A stretch of DNA of 64,000 bases, from contig NZ_CP134880.1 of NCBI RefSeq assembly GCF_032102965.1, positions 682,001 through 746,000 of the forward strand, in the 5' to 3' direction. Source of the DNA: Demequina capsici. Lineage in GTDB: Bacteria; Actinomycetota; Actinomycetes; Actinomycetales; Demequinaceae. The translations under genes were made by a program, and so were the position numbers. The notes below the pieces were generated by a model. That model was given only the letters and a program-made list of their open reading frames with translations, was not told the DNA's origin and did no database searches. Of the stretch, positions 53,340-62,893 are shown in pieces. Position 1 is the first letter of the stretch. Each line of letters opens with the position of its first letter.

Positions 53340-53821
53340 GGCGGCGGGCGCCCCGGCATCGCGACCGCGGCAGGGCCGACTTCTCGGACTCCGGGAACGT
53401 CACCGTGCTCACCCTCGGCGTCGTCGCGGTCCTGCTCGCGGTCGTCCTGGTGGTGGCGTCGTCCACCGCAGTCCAACTGCAGCGGGTCCGTCTACTCCAC
53501 CTCGCCGACGAGCTGGCGCTCGACGCCGCGGACTCCGCAGACGTCGGGGCCTACTTCGCCGGGGACTCCGGCGCTCCCGACGTCGCCGGGGTGGCCCTCG
53601 CGACGGCACGCATGACGACAGCTGTGGACGATCATCTGGCAGCCGCGAGCGAGCGCCACGGCGTCCAGGGCGCCGCCGTGGCCGACGTGACCACCCCCGA
53701 CGGATCGACGGCGGTCGTGGAGGTCGAGCTACGTGTGCATCCCCTGTTCGACCTGAGCGCACTGGCGCCCTTCGCCGACGGGATCGTCCTGCGAGCCGAG
53801 TCGAGCGCGCGCGCCTCCTGA
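53336..53821 (+). CDS. TadG-like pilus protein (Rv3654c-like)
   Basis: 161 aa from GTG 53336, overlapping the previous stop (GTGA). A basic N-terminus (RRRAPRHRDRGRADF) and the helix SGNVTVLTLGVVAVLLAVVLVVASSTAVQLQRVRLLHLADELALDAADSAD match the short actinobacterial TadE/G-like family. The +5 Glu is absent. Last gene of the pilus locus; no prepilin peptidase is in the window. Confidence 0.85.
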   Translation: MRRRAPRHRDRGRADFSDSGNVTVLTLGVVAVLLAVVLVVASSTAVQLQRVRLLHLADELALDAADSADVGAYFAGDSGAPDVAGVALATARMTTAVDDHLAAASERHGVQGAAVADVTTPDGSTAVVEVELRVHPLFDLSALAPFADGIVLRAESSARAS

Positions 53822-53913
53822 CTCCTGCCGCGAGAGCTGCGCCCTCGCACCCCGTGCCGGTCGCGCGCGTTCGGGCCTGCGCGAGCCCGCTTCCTGCCGG
53901 CAGTGCTCGCACC

Positions 53914-53985
53914 ACGATCTCACGGCCGCGCGAGGGCGCGATCTCGCGGCCGCGCGAGGGTGCGATCTCGCGGCCGCGCATCGGG
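53914..53985. repeat. 24-bp tandem repeat, three copies
   Basis: Units start at 53914, 53938 and 53962, each like GCGATCTCGCGGCCGCGCGA plus GGGT; the first and last carry a few changes. Each unit contains the palindrome CGCGGCCGCG or CACGGCCGCG. It lies in the 312-base gap after the pilus locus; nothing else is seen there. Confidence 0.85.
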
Positions 53986-54133
53986 CAAATCGCCCAAGGC
54001 AGGGACTTAGGTCCCCTGGCCGGACCCGCCTCCAGGCGTGGGATGGAAGGCAGGTGGTCCTGCGTCGGCGCAGGGCCGCAGGCGGTGCGGCGCGCACCCC
54101 GCATGCCTCACCGTCCGACGGGGAGGAGAGGGA

Positions 54134-54976
54134 ATGATGCGCAAGAGAGCAGTACCGATCGCGGGTGCCGTGCTGGTCGCGGCCATGCTCGCCACGCCAG
54201 CCGCGGCGAAGGGCAGGCCGACCGCCGAGGACTTCGGCAACAACCTGTCGCAACCGTCGATGTACGTCCTCGGCGAGGGCGTCACAGCGATACCGTCGAC
54301 GGCGCCGCAGCCGCGCGTCGCGTGCGACGGTGCGCCCCACGCACCCGGAACCGATGGGGTTCCTGCCACGACCGACGGCTACTGGCTCCAGAAGACCGCC
54401 GCGACGTGGGGTGGCACGTGCGTCACGGCCTCGCAGGCGACGGTTCGTGTCGACTGGGGCGACAACCTCATGGGGGACACCGCGCTGAAGGCAGGCAAGG
54501 TGATCCGTGTCGAGGTCGGGCTCGAGGCCCTGACGACGAGCGGCGGCGACCTGACGCCTGCCGACGCCATCGGCTACACGATCGTGAACCTGTCGGAGGA
54601 GGGTGTGCCTGACCGGCTCGCGGTCTACGGCACCGCCGACACCGTGGGGTCCCCGTCACCGGTGATGGTGTGGGATCACGACGCCGACCTCACGATCGCT
54701 ACCCTGGCCGACGACGGCTCGGTGTCGGCCTCCTTCACCACTGTCGCGACTGCCGAGGTCAACTCGACCGGGAAGATCGTCTACGGCTTCAACTGGGGTC
54801 AGAAGGGCGACTTCCCGCCAGCGGGCGACTACGTGATCACGTTCACCGTCTCGGACGACACCACGATCGCGTGCGTCGTCGGGTGGGATCCCGACACGAT
54901 GGATCGCCACGACCACAGCGTGTCGCTCGACATCACCCTGAGCGCAAGTGCAGGAGGTGGGTCGCACGCCCGCTAG
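54134..54976 (+). CDS. Secreted protein of unknown function
   Basis: 280 aa. A strong ribosome site (GGAGGAGAGGGA) and a signal peptide, RKRAVPIAGAVLVAAMLATPAAA, cleaved near residue 25. The mature part is acidic, beta-rich and has three cysteines (RVACDGAP, GTCVTAS, IACVVGW). WGDNLMGDTALKAGKVIRVEVGLEAL and VMVWDHDADLTIATLADDGSVSASF suggest immunoglobulin-like or jelly-roll beta folds. No family recognised. It follows the Tad locus with an intervening repeat region and could be a surface protein. ATG 54137 is an alternative start. Confidence 0.75.
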   Translation: MMRKRAVPIAGAVLVAAMLATPAAAKGRPTAEDFGNNLSQPSMYVLGEGVTAIPSTAPQPRVACDGAPHAPGTDGVPATTDGYWLQKTAATWGGTCVTASQATVRVDWGDNLMGDTALKAGKVIRVEVGLEALTTSGGDLTPADAIGYTIVNLSEEGVPDRLAVYGTADTVGSPSPVMVWDHDADLTIATLADDGSVSASFTTVATAEVNSTGKIVYGFNWGQKGDFPPAGDYVITFTVSDDTTIACVVGWDPDTMDRHDHSVSLDITLSASAGGGSHAR

Positions 54977-55018
54977 GTCGACGGCGGCACGACCCGGACG
55001 CCCCCTGCGCCCTCCCGG

Positions 55019-56314
55019 TCAGGAGGCGTCTGCGGTCTGCGCCGCGTCGACCGCTGCAGCCCACGCGTCGTCCGCGGTGAACTCGCCGGCCTCCACCTGG
55101 TCGACGACGTGCTCGACCGAGGTGCGGATCGTCGTGTTCTTCTGTGCGTAGTAGATCTCACCGGTGAGGTCCTGAGCGGTCTTGGTGAAGATCGTTCCGA
55201 TCGGCGCGTTGTTGAAGAACGAGTCGGAGTAGGCCTGGATGCTCGCGTCGGTGTAGAGGGCCGGGGTCGCGGGGAACGCGCCCACCGCCTGGAAGCGGGC
55301 CAGCTGCTGGGCGTCCTCCATGAGCCACTGGATGAACGCGTAGGCGGCGGCGGTCGTCGCCTCGTCCGACTGTGCGGGGATCGTGTAGTAGCTCGCCGCC
55401 CAGTTGCCTCCCGCGCCGGGGATGTCGGCGACGTCCCATTGGCCCGTGAAGCCCTCGGGAGCATTCGTCTGGATGTAGGCGAGCATCCAGGACGGGCAGA
55501 GCACTGCGGCGTAGGTGTCGTCGTACAGCCCGGCGGTCCAGTCGTCGGTCCACTGGGTCACGTTGGCGGAGATCCCTGCGGTGGCCGCCTCGACCGCGGT
55601 GGTGAACGGGGCCTGGACCGGGTCCATGGCGAGCGCGTTGTCACGATCGTAGAAGCTCACCCCCGCCTGCATCATGAGCGGGTTGAGCAGGGTCTCGGCG
55701 TTGTCCAGGAAGTAGTGGCCGCTGGAGGTCGTGTACTGCTCGGCGGTGCTGAGGAAGCCGTCCCACGAGTCCCCCATCTGGGCTGACAGCTCTGTGCGGT
55801 CCCCGGGCAGGCCCGCTGCCTCGAGCAGGTCGCGGCGGTAGCACAGGGCGAGGCCTGAGACGGACGCAGGCAGGCCGATGGTGGCGGAGCCGTTCGCGTT
55901 GCTCGCCTCAGCCCACGCCCACGGGAGCACCGTCGACTGGTACTGGGACGCCCCAAGGTCGAGCAGGTTGACGAACCCGTCCGATTGGCCGACGAAGCTG
56001 GGCATGTACGCCTCGTCGAGCACGGCGATGGTGGGTGCGCCGGAGCCCGCGACGAGAGCGTTCTGAAGGGTGTCGTGCAGGTCGGCATAGCCCGACTGGG
56101 TGACGGTGATCGTCACGTTCGGGTGGTCCGCCATGTACTGGGTGGCGAGCGCCTCGAGGCCGATGTCTCCGACGGTCGCGACGGAGATGCTGACGTCCTG
56201 CGCGCTCGCGGACGGGGAGGTGGACGAGTCCGCATCGCTTCCGGTGCAGGCGCTGAGCACGAGTGCTCCCGCCACTGCCGTGGCCACGACTCCCGTCGCA
56301 GTCCTCCAGGTCAT
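55019..56314 (-). CDS. Extracellular solute-binding lipoprotein (ABC sugar-type)
   Basis: 431 aa from ATG 56314 (AAGGGAG upstream). Lipobox LSAC with Cys23. The periplasmic-binding fold shows HPNVTITVTQSGYADLHDTLQNALVAG near the N-terminus, GLPASVSGLALCYRRDLLEAAGLPGD, and a C-terminal TRTSVEHVVDQVEAGEFTADDAW-type end. These are family 1 sugar-binding features. No permease or ATPase genes adjoin, so it is an orphan; the transporter must be elsewhere. Ligand unknown. Confidence 0.88.
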   Translation of the reverse strand: MTWRTATGVVATAVAGALVLSACTGSDADSSTSPSASAQDVSISVATVGDIGLEALATQYMADHPNVTITVTQSGYADLHDTLQNALVAGSGAPTIAVLDEAYMPSFVGQSDGFVNLLDLGASQYQSTVLPWAWAEASNANGSATIGLPASVSGLALCYRRDLLEAAGLPGDRTELSAQMGDSWDGFLSTAEQYTTSSGHYFLDNAETLLNPLMMQAGVSFYDRDNALAMDPVQAPFTTAVEAATAGISANVTQWTDDWTAGLYDDTYAAVLCPSWMLAYIQTNAPEGFTGQWDVADIPGAGGNWAASYYTIPAQSDEATTAAAYAFIQWLMEDAQQLARFQAVGAFPATPALYTDASIQAYSDSFFNNAPIGTIFTKTAQDLTGEIYYAQKNTTIRTSVEHVVDQVEAGEFTADDAWAAAVDAAQTADAS

Positions 56315-56533
56315 CGAGTGCTCCCTTGTCCGTGTTGCACGCCCGGGCAGGCGCCCCCTCACTCTATCTGCGAGCAGCGACGGGTTCGCCCGCGGGGTGC
56401 GGCCGATGCGGCGTGACGTCAACGCGCGGGGCGACGCCAGCGTTGCGCCTCGCGTCGCCTGGCCGCCCTGGCGAGCGTCCCGGCCGCCTATGTCGCGCGC
56501 GCGGTAGGGGCCGTGGGTAGCGTGGTCCGCACA

Positions 56534-56553
56534 GTGGGGCCAAAGGTCCCGAG
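56534..56553. promoter_or_regulatory. DosR/DevR-like palindrome upstream of pflB
   Basis: GGGCCAAAGGTCCC with flanks matches 15 of 20 positions of the mycobacterial DosR consensus by eye. It lies about 140 bases before the pflB ATG in a 375-base leader (56315-56689) with no gene. An oxygen-responsive site is expected before pflB; the regulator is not in the window. Confidence 0.5.
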
Positions 56554-56689
56554 AATTACTGGACACGACGTTCTACTTTGGTCGTGGACATGCGGCCGAC
56601 CGGGCCGCGTGGTCGCACCCCCGGCGGGGTCCAGAACCGTCGAGGAGAGTAGAGGCCCCACCGGGCCTCCAGCGTGAGGAGTTCCGCCA

Positions 56690-58960
56690 ATGACCATCAC
56701 TTCCCCCACCGGCGCTGACCTCGACGCCGTCCGCGAGCACGCGTGGCGTGGTTTCACGTCCGGCCCGTGGCGCGACGCGATCAACGTCCGTGACTTCATC
56801 CAGCTGAACTACACCCCGTACGACGGCGACGACACGTTCCTCGCCGGCCCGACGGAGCGCACCACGGGCGTGTGGGCCAAGCTGTCGGCGATGTTCCCGG
56901 AGGAGCGCGAGAAGGGCGTCTACGACGTCGACTTCGAGACCCCGGCCACCATCACCGCGCACAAGCCTGGCTACATCGACCAGGACAACGAGGTCATCGT
57001 CGGTCTGCAGACCGATGCGCCCTTGAAGCGCGCGATCATGCCCTTCGGCGGCTGGCGCATGGTGGTCAAGGAGCTCGAGACCTACGGCTACCCGGTGCTC
57101 CCGGAGCTGGAGAACATCTTCAGCAACTACCGCAAGACCCACAACGACGGCGTGTTCGACGCCTACCCCCCGAACGTCCGCGCCGCGCGCAGCTCGCACA
57201 TCGTGACCGGCCTTCCCGACGCGTACGGCCGCGGCCGCATCATCGGTGACTACCGCCGCGTCGCCCTCTACGGCGTCGACGCCCTGATCGAGGGCAAGAA
57301 GATCGAGCGCATGTCGCTCGACATGGAGCGCTCCACCGAGGACATCATCCGCGACCGCGAGGAGAACTCGGAGCAGATCAAGGCGCTCAAGGAGCTCAAG
57401 CAGATGGCGGCCTCGTACGGCTTCGACATCTCGGGCCCGGCGACCACCGCCAAGGAGGCCGTGCAGTGGCTGTACTTCGGCTACCTTGCCGCGGTGAAGG
57501 AGCAGAACGGCGCCGCGATGTCGCTCGGCCGCACCTCCACCTTCCTCGACACCTACATCGAGCGTGACATCGCCGAGGGCACCCTCACCGAGTCCGAGGC
57601 GCAGGAGATCATCGACGACTTCGTCATCAAGCTGCGCATCGTCCGCTTCCTCCGCACGCCCGAGTACGACTCGCTCTTCTCCGGCGACCCGACGTGGGTC
57701 ACCGAGTCGATCGCGGGCATCGGCACCGACGGCCGTTCGCTGGTGACGCGCACCTCGTTCCGCTTCCTCCAGACCCTGTACAACGTCGGCCCCGCCCCCG
57801 AGCCGAACCTGACGGTGCTGTGGAGCGACAAGCTGCCCCAGGGCTTCAAGGAGTTCTGCGCCAAGGTCTCGATCGACACGTCGGCCATCCAGTACGAGTC
57901 CGACGACCTGCTCCGCGACCAGTGCGGTGACGACGCGGCGATCGCCTGCTGCGTGTCCGGCATGGAGGTCGGCAAGCAGATGCAGTTCTTCGGCGCTCGT
58001 GTGAACCTCGCCAAGGGTCTGCTGTACGCGATCAACGGTGGCCGCGATGAGGTCTCCGGCAAGCAGATCTCGCCGGTGACTGCCGCCGTCGAGGGCGACG
58101 TGCTCGACTACGACGACGTGCTCGCCAAGTTCGACGTGTTCATGGACTGGCTGGCCGAGACCTACGTGGACGCGCTCAACTGCATCCACTACATGCACGA
58201 CAAGTACGCCTATGAGCGCATCGAGATGGCGCTGCACGACCGCGAGATCCTGCGCACCATGGCCTGCGGCATCGCCGGCCTCTCGGTCGCCACCGACTCG
58301 CTGTCCGCCATCAAGCACGCCACGGTGACGCCGGTCCGCGACGAGACGGGCCTCGTGGTCGACTACAAGATCGACGGCGAGTACCCCGCCTACGGCAACG
58401 ACGACGACCGCGCCGACGACATCGCCGTGGACCTGGTGCGCCGCTTCATGGAGAAGGTGCGCAAGCAGCCCACCTACCGCAACGCCAAGCACACGCAGTC
58501 GGTGCTCACGATCACGTCGAACGTGGTCTACGGCAAGGCGACGGGCAACACGCCCGACGGTCGTCGCGCCGGCGAGCCCTTCGCCCCGGGTGCCAACCCC
58601 ATGAACGGCCGTGACAACCACGGCATCATGGCGTCGGCGCTCTCGGTCGCGAAGCTGCCCTACGACGACGCTCAGGACGGCATCTCGCTGACCACCTCCG
58701 TCGTGCCGTCGGGCCTGGGCCGTGACAAGGCGGAGCAGGTGAAGAACCTGGTCGGCGTTCTGGACGCCTACACGGTCAGCGCCGGCTTCCACATGAACGT
58801 CAACGTGCTCAACCGTGAGACGCTCGAGGACGCCATGGAGCACCCGGAGAACTACCCGCAGCTCACGATCCGCGTGAGCGGCTACGCGGTGAACTTCGTC
58901 CGCCTGACGCGCGAGCAGCAGCTCGACGTCCTGTCCCGCACGTTCCACGCGGGCCTGTAA
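56690..58960 (+). CDS. pflB: Formate C-acetyltransferase (pyruvate formate-lyase)
   Basis: 756 aa glycyl-radical enzyme converting pyruvate and CoA to acetyl-CoA and formate without oxygen. Active-site cysteines 420-421 in [12 protein letters not shown]; radical glycine 731 in RVSGYAVNF, 26 residues from the C-terminus. Early conserved stretch [25 protein letters not shown] lies upstream. It is separated from its activase by 89 bases containing a strong hairpin. Shows the organism can ferment. Confidence 0.97.
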   Translation: MTITSPTGADLDAVREHAWRGFTSGPWRDAINVRDFIQLNYTPYDGDDTFLAGPTERTTGVWAKLSAMFPEEREKGVYDVDFETPATITAHKPGYIDQDNEVIVGLQTDAPLKRAIMPFGGWRMVVKELETYGYPVLPELENIFSNYRKTHNDGVFDAYPPNVRAARSSHIVTGLPDAYGRGRIIGDYRRVALYGVDALIEGKKIERMSLDMERSTEDIIRDREENSEQIKALKELKQMAASYGFDISGPATTAKEAVQWLYFGYLAAVKEQNGAAMSLGRTSTFLDTYIERDIAEGTLTESEAQEIIDDFVIKLRIVRFLRTPEYDSLFSGDPTWVTESIAGIGTDGRSLVTRTSFRFLQTLYNVGPAPEPNLTVLWSDKLPQGFKEFCAKVSIDTSAIQYESDDLLRDQCGDDAAIACCVSGMEVGKQMQFFGARVNLAKGLLYAINGGRDEVSGKQISPVTAAVEGDVLDYDDVLAKFDVFMDWLAETYVDALNCIHYMHDKYAYERIEMALHDREILRTMACGIAGLSVATDSLSAIKHATVTPVRDETGLVVDYKIDGEYPAYGNDDDRADDIAVDLVRRFMEKVRKQPTYRNAKHTQSVLTITSNVVYGKATGNTPDGRRAGEPFAPGANPMNGRDNHGIMASALSVAKLPYDDAQDGISLTTSVVPSGLGRDKAEQVKNLVGVLDAYTVSAGFHMNVNVLNRETLEDAMEHPENYPQLTIRVSGYAVNFVRLTREQQLDVLSRTFHAGL

Positions 58961-58973
58961 GACAGAATCAGGT

Positions 58974-59007
58974 ACGACGCCCCGCCCCTCGCTGGGCGGG
59001 GCGTCGT
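58974..59007 (+). terminator. Strong hairpin between pflB and pflA
   Basis: ACGACGCCCCGCCC (58974-58987) pairs perfectly with GGGCGGGGCGTCGT (58994-59007) around a 6-base loop, with no T-run. It probably attenuates the transcript so that the activase is made in smaller amounts, or protects the pflB 3' end. Confidence 0.75.
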
Positions 59008-59049
59008 CCCATCTGCACACGATTTCGATACGGCGAGGAGATCCCCACC

Positions 59050-59871
59050 ATGCCCGACGAGCCTGTACCCGTGCAGCTCCTCCTGTCGCCTCCCATGGAG
59101 ATCGCTGACAAGGAGCTCGAGGAGAGCGAGAAGCTGGCGTCGCCCGTCACCGGTTCCGTCCACTCATGGGACCTCGTGACCGGAGCCGACGGCCCCGGCA
59201 CGCGCATGACCCTGTTCCTCGCGGGCTGCGGCATGCGCTGCCAGTACTGCCAGAATCCCGACACGTGGCGCATGAAGGACGGCGTGCGCCACTCGGTGGA
59301 CGAGGTGATGGAGCGCGTCACCCGCTACGCGACCGTCATGAAGGTCACCGGGGGAGGCCTGACCATCTCCGGCGGCGAGCCGCTGCTGCAGTCCAAGTTC
59401 GTGATGAGCATCTTCCGTCGCTGCAAGGACCTGGACATCCATACGGCGCTCGACACGGCGGGGCTGCTCGGCTCCCGGCTCACGGACGACGATCTCAACT
59501 ACGTCGACCTCGTGCTGCTCGACATCAAGTCGGGTCTGCCCGAGACCTACCAGCGGGTGACGGGCCGCCCGCTCCAGCCGACGCTCGACTTCGCACGGCG
59601 CCTCGACGCGCTCGACAAGAAGGTCTGGATCCGCTTCGTCCTGGTGCCGAACCTGACCGACGCCGTCGAGAATGTGGACGCCGTCGCGGACTTCGTCGCG
59701 ACCCTGGGCAACGTGGAGCGCCTCGAGGTGCTGCCGTTCCACCAGCTGGGCCGCGAGAAGTGGGAGCTGTCCGGCGAGCCGTACCTTCTCGAGGACACGA
59801 AGCCGCCCACCAAGGAGCTCATCGAGCGGGTCAAGCAGCAGTTCGCGAAGCGCGGCATCAACGTGATGTGA
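59050..59871 (+). CDS. pflA: Pyruvate formate-lyase activating enzyme (radical SAM)
   Basis: 273 aa. The radical-SAM cysteines are Cys60, Cys64 and Cys67 in AGCGMRCQYCQNPDTW. GGGLTISGGEPLLQ and DTAGLLGS follow, typical of PflA. It generates the glycyl radical on PflB using S-adenosylmethionine. The N-terminal 30 residues extend beyond the E. coli protein. A ribosome site (GAGGAG) precedes the ATG. Confidence 0.95.
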   Translation: MPDEPVPVQLLLSPPMEIADKELEESEKLASPVTGSVHSWDLVTGADGPGTRMTLFLAGCGMRCQYCQNPDTWRMKDGVRHSVDEVMERVTRYATVMKVTGGGLTISGGEPLLQSKFVMSIFRRCKDLDIHTALDTAGLLGSRLTDDDLNYVDLVLLDIKSGLPETYQRVTGRPLQPTLDFARRLDALDKKVWIRFVLVPNLTDAVENVDAVADFVATLGNVERLEVLPFHQLGREKWELSGEPYLLEDTKPPTKELIERVKQQFAKRGINVM

Positions 59872-59873
59872 CC

Positions 59874-59900
59874 GGTCGGCGCCCTCCGCGGGCGTTGACC
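59874..59900 (+). terminator. Hairpin after pflA
   Basis: GGTCGGCGCCC (59874-59884) pairs with GGGCGTTGACC (59890-59900) through 11 pairs, two of them G-T, with a 5-base loop. It begins 2 bases after the pflA stop. Confidence 0.75.
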
Positions 59901-60113
59901 GGCGCACGGCTTCGACTGCTGAATGCGTGGTCTGCCACGTTAAATCCTTGTGAAATCGCGGTCTCCTGGCTCTCTTGATTGCTAATCTTTCGTCAGGGCA
60001 AGCGTGCCCCGACGTGAGTCGCTTCGTGGCTCATGCCCGACGGATCGTGCCAGGCCGACGACCGTCTTCCGCCACGCACACGCCCGTCGCCAGGCCGGTC
60101 GGGTGGAGCAATC

Positions 60114-61496
60114 ATGGCAATCACGCTCGATCGTTCGCGCATCGCCCGCCTCATCGAGGAGCAGTCGGCGCTCTTGAACGAGCGCACCGGCAGGTCTCGC
60201 GAGATGTATGCGCAGGCCTCGGTCCACCTCTCCGGCGGAGTCGCCTCGAGCTATCAGGGTCGCGACCCGTGGCCCATCTACATCGACTCGGGCTCGGGCG
60301 ACCGCATCACGGACGTGGACGGCAACGAGTACTACGACTTCCACAACGGCTTCGGGTCGATGGTGCAAGGCCACGCGCACCCGGCGATCGGTGACGCGTT
60401 GGGCAAGCGGTACCCGCTCGGAACGCACTTCGCCGCGGCGACCGAGGACTCGATCGTGGTCGCCGACGAGCTGGCCCGTCGCTGGGGCCTTCCCAAGTGG
60501 CGCTTCACGAACTCCGGCTCCGAGTCCACGATGGACGCGATCCGCATCGCCCGCGCCTTCACCGGGCGCGACACCGTGATGAAGATCTTCGGCAGCTACC
60601 ACGGTCACCACGACACCGTGATGGTGTCGATCGGCGTCGAGTACGACAAGATCGGCGACCGCGAGAACCTCGCGTCGCTGCCGTACGGTGCGGGCATCCC
60701 GCAGGCTGTGGTCGACATGACGATCGCCGTCCCGTTCAACGACGCTCCAGCGATGGAGCGCCGCATCGAGCGCCTTGCCGCCGAGGGCCGTCTTCCCGCC
60801 TGCGTGATCATGGAGGCGGCGATGATGAACCTGGGCGTCGTGCTCCCGGAGCCCGGCTACCTGGAGGCGGTCCGCGAGATCACCGCCAAGCACGGCATCG
60901 TCCTCATCTTCGACGAGGTCAAGACGGGCCTCACGATCGCGCCCGGTGGCGCCACGGAGAAGTTCGGTGTCACGCCTGACCTGGTGACGCTCGCCAAGGC
61001 TCTGGGCGGTGGCCTGCCGTCGGGCGCGATCGGCGGCACCGAGGAGGTCATGGCGGTGGTCGAGAGCGGCAAGGTCTACCAGGTAGGCACGTACAACGGG
61101 AACCCGCTGTCGATGGCCGCCGCCCGCGCCTCCCTCTTCGAGGTGCTCACGCCCGCGGCGTACGAGCGTCTGGCTGAGCTCAACGACCGCATCGTGAACG
61201 GCTGCCAGGCCGTGATCGACAAGTACGACCTGCCGGGTTACGCCGTCGGCATCGGTTCCAAGGGCTGCGTCACGTTCGCCACGGAGAAGATCGTGGACTA
61301 CGAGACCTTCAAGGGCGCCCAGGACGTGCCGCTGTCCGAGCTCGCGTGGCTGTGGAACATGAACCACGGCATCTTCATGACGCCAGGTCGTGAGGAGGAG
61401 TGGACCATGTCCGTCGTCCACTCGGACCAGGCGGTCGACGCGTACATCGCCGCCTTCGACTCGCTCGCCGCGGCGCTCACGGAGGCCGGCGCCTGA
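60114..61496 (+). CDS. Class III pyridoxal-phosphate aminotransferase
   Basis: 460 aa from ATG 60114 (GTGGAGCAATC upstream). Class III fold near glutamate-1-semialdehyde 2,1-aminomutase: VHLSGGVASSYQGRDPWPIYIDSGSGDRITDVDGNEYYDFHNGFGSMVQGHAHP. The phosphate-binding SGSESTMDAIRIARAFTGR, FDEVKTGL, and the PLP lysine in VTLAKALGGGLPSGAIGG follow. It overlaps the next gene (TGATG) and works with an FAD amine oxidoreductase and a cupin, so a role in amine or amino-acid catabolism is likely. Substrate unknown. Confidence 0.9.
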   Translation: MAITLDRSRIARLIEEQSALLNERTGRSREMYAQASVHLSGGVASSYQGRDPWPIYIDSGSGDRITDVDGNEYYDFHNGFGSMVQGHAHPAIGDALGKRYPLGTHFAAATEDSIVVADELARRWGLPKWRFTNSGSESTMDAIRIARAFTGRDTVMKIFGSYHGHHDTVMVSIGVEYDKIGDRENLASLPYGAGIPQAVVDMTIAVPFNDAPAMERRIERLAAEGRLPACVIMEAAMMNLGVVLPEPGYLEAVREITAKHGIVLIFDEVKTGLTIAPGGATEKFGVTPDLVTLAKALGGGLPSGAIGGTEEVMAVVESGKVYQVGTYNGNPLSMAAARASLFEVLTPAAYERLAELNDRIVNGCQAVIDKYDLPGYAVGIGSKGCVTFATEKIVDYETFKGAQDVPLSELAWLWNMNHGIFMTPGREEEWTMSVVHSDQAVDAYIAAFDSLAAALTEAGA

Positions 61497-62893
61497 TGAC
61501 CGTCGAGGCCTCCCGCACCACCGTCTTCGAACGCGAACCCGCCGACCCCGCGGTGGTGAGGGAGGCCCTCGCCGGCTCCCGCCTGACCCCGTTCTGGCTC
61601 GATGGCCTCGAGCGCCCCGACCACGCGCCGCTGGCGGGAGTCGTGGAGGCGGACCTCGTCGTCGTCGGCGGCGGATACACGGGCCTCTGGACCGCGGTGC
61701 TGGAGAAGGAGCAGCGTCCCGACTCGCGCGTGGTCCTGCTGGAGGCCGAGCGGATCGGCTGGGCGGCGTCGGGTCGCAACGGCGGCTTCTGCGAGGCGAG
61801 CCTGACGCACGGCCGCGAGAACGGCGAGAGCCGCTGGCCCGACGAGATCGAGCGGCTCGAGGAGCTGGGCCTCGAGAACCTGGACCAGATCGCGGCGACG
61901 GTCGACCGTTACGGCATGGATGTCGATTTCGAGCGCACGGGAGCGCTCACGGTCGCCGTCGAGCCGCATCAGATCGACTGGCTGGGGGAGGCGGCGTACG
62001 ACGCCGACGGCACGAGGGCGCTGGTCGACTCGCCGACCTACCTGGCGGGCGAGCTCGATAGGGAAGGGTGTGCGCTGGTGCATCCCGGCAAGCTCGCCGT
62101 GGAGCTGGCGCGCGTGGCTGTGGAGCTGGGCGTCGTGATCCATGAGCGGTCCGCCGTGACGGAGCTGTGCGACGGTGGCGTGAAGACCGGCAGGGGTGAG
62201 GTGCGTGCCGCTCGCACCGTGCTGGCCACCAACGTCTTCCCGTCGCTGCTCAAGCGCAACGCGCTCATGACGGTGCCCGTGTACGACTACTCGCTCATGA
62301 CCGAGCCGCTGAGCGCCGAGCAGCGGGCATCGCTCGGGTGGGAGGGGCGTCAAGGAGTGGCCGACATGGCGAACCAGTTCCACTACTACCGGCTCACGGC
62401 CGACGACAGGCTGCTCTTCGGCGGTTACGACGCCGTCTACCACCCGGGCCGCAAGGTCAAGGAGGCGTACCAGGACCGACCCGAGTCCTACGAGCGGCTG
62501 ATGGGTCACCTGCTCACCACGTTCCCGCAACTCGAGGGCGTGAGGATCTCGCACCGCTGGGCGGGCGCCATCGACACCTGCACCCGCTACTGCGCGTACT
62601 TCGGCACGGCTCGGAAGGGGACGGTCGCGTACGCTGCAGGCTTCACGGGTCTGGGCGTGGGGGCGTCGCGTTTCGCGGCGCGCGTGATGCTGGACCTGCT
62701 CTCGGGTCACGAGACGGAGCTCACTCGGCTGGAGATGGTGCGCGAACGGCCGCTGCCGTTCCCTCCGGAACCTCTCGCGATGGTAGGGATCGGCATGACG
62801 CAGTGGTCCCTCAACCAGGCCGACCATCGTGAGGGACGCCGCAATGCGCTCCTGCGGACTCTCGACCGGTTGGGCCTGGGCTTCGACTCGTGA
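61496..62893 (+). CDS. FAD-dependent amine oxidoreductase (DAO/PuuB-like)
   Basis: 465 aa from ATG 61496, coupled to the aminotransferase. The dinucleotide-binding motif ADLVVVGGGYTGLWTAVLE and GWAASGRNGGFC place it in the D-amino-acid oxidase (DAO) superfamily. The C-terminal AYAAGFTGLGVGASRFAARVMLDLL is also typical. The order resembles gamma-glutamylputrescine oxidases (PuuB-like). Its product could be an aldehyde or a keto acid for the aminotransferase. Substrate is inference. Confidence 0.87.
   Translation: MTVEASRTTVFEREPADPAVVREALAGSRLTPFWLDGLERPDHAPLAGVVEADLVVVGGGYTGLWTAVLEKEQRPDSRVVLLEAERIGWAASGRNGGFCEASLTHGRENGESRWPDEIERLEELGLENLDQIAATVDRYGMDVDFERTGALTVAVEPHQIDWLGEAAYDADGTRALVDSPTYLAGELDREGCALVHPGKLAVELARVAVELGVVIHERSAVTELCDGGVKTGRGEVRAARTVLATNVFPSLLKRNALMTVPVYDYSLMTEPLSAEQRASLGWEGRQGVADMANQFHYYRLTADDRLLFGGYDAVYHPGRKVKEAYQDRPESYERLMGHLLTTFPQLEGVRISHRWAGAIDTCTRYCAYFGTARKGTVAYAAGFTGLGVGASRFAARVMLDLLSGHETELTRLEMVRERPLPFPPEPLAMVGIGMTQWSLNQADHREGRRNALLRTLDRLGLGFDS

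Noticed and set aside
59901-60113. Riboswitch before the aminotransferase
   Set aside because: The leader has some hairpin potential, but no known aptamer pattern (guanidine, glycine, PLP-related) could be recognised.
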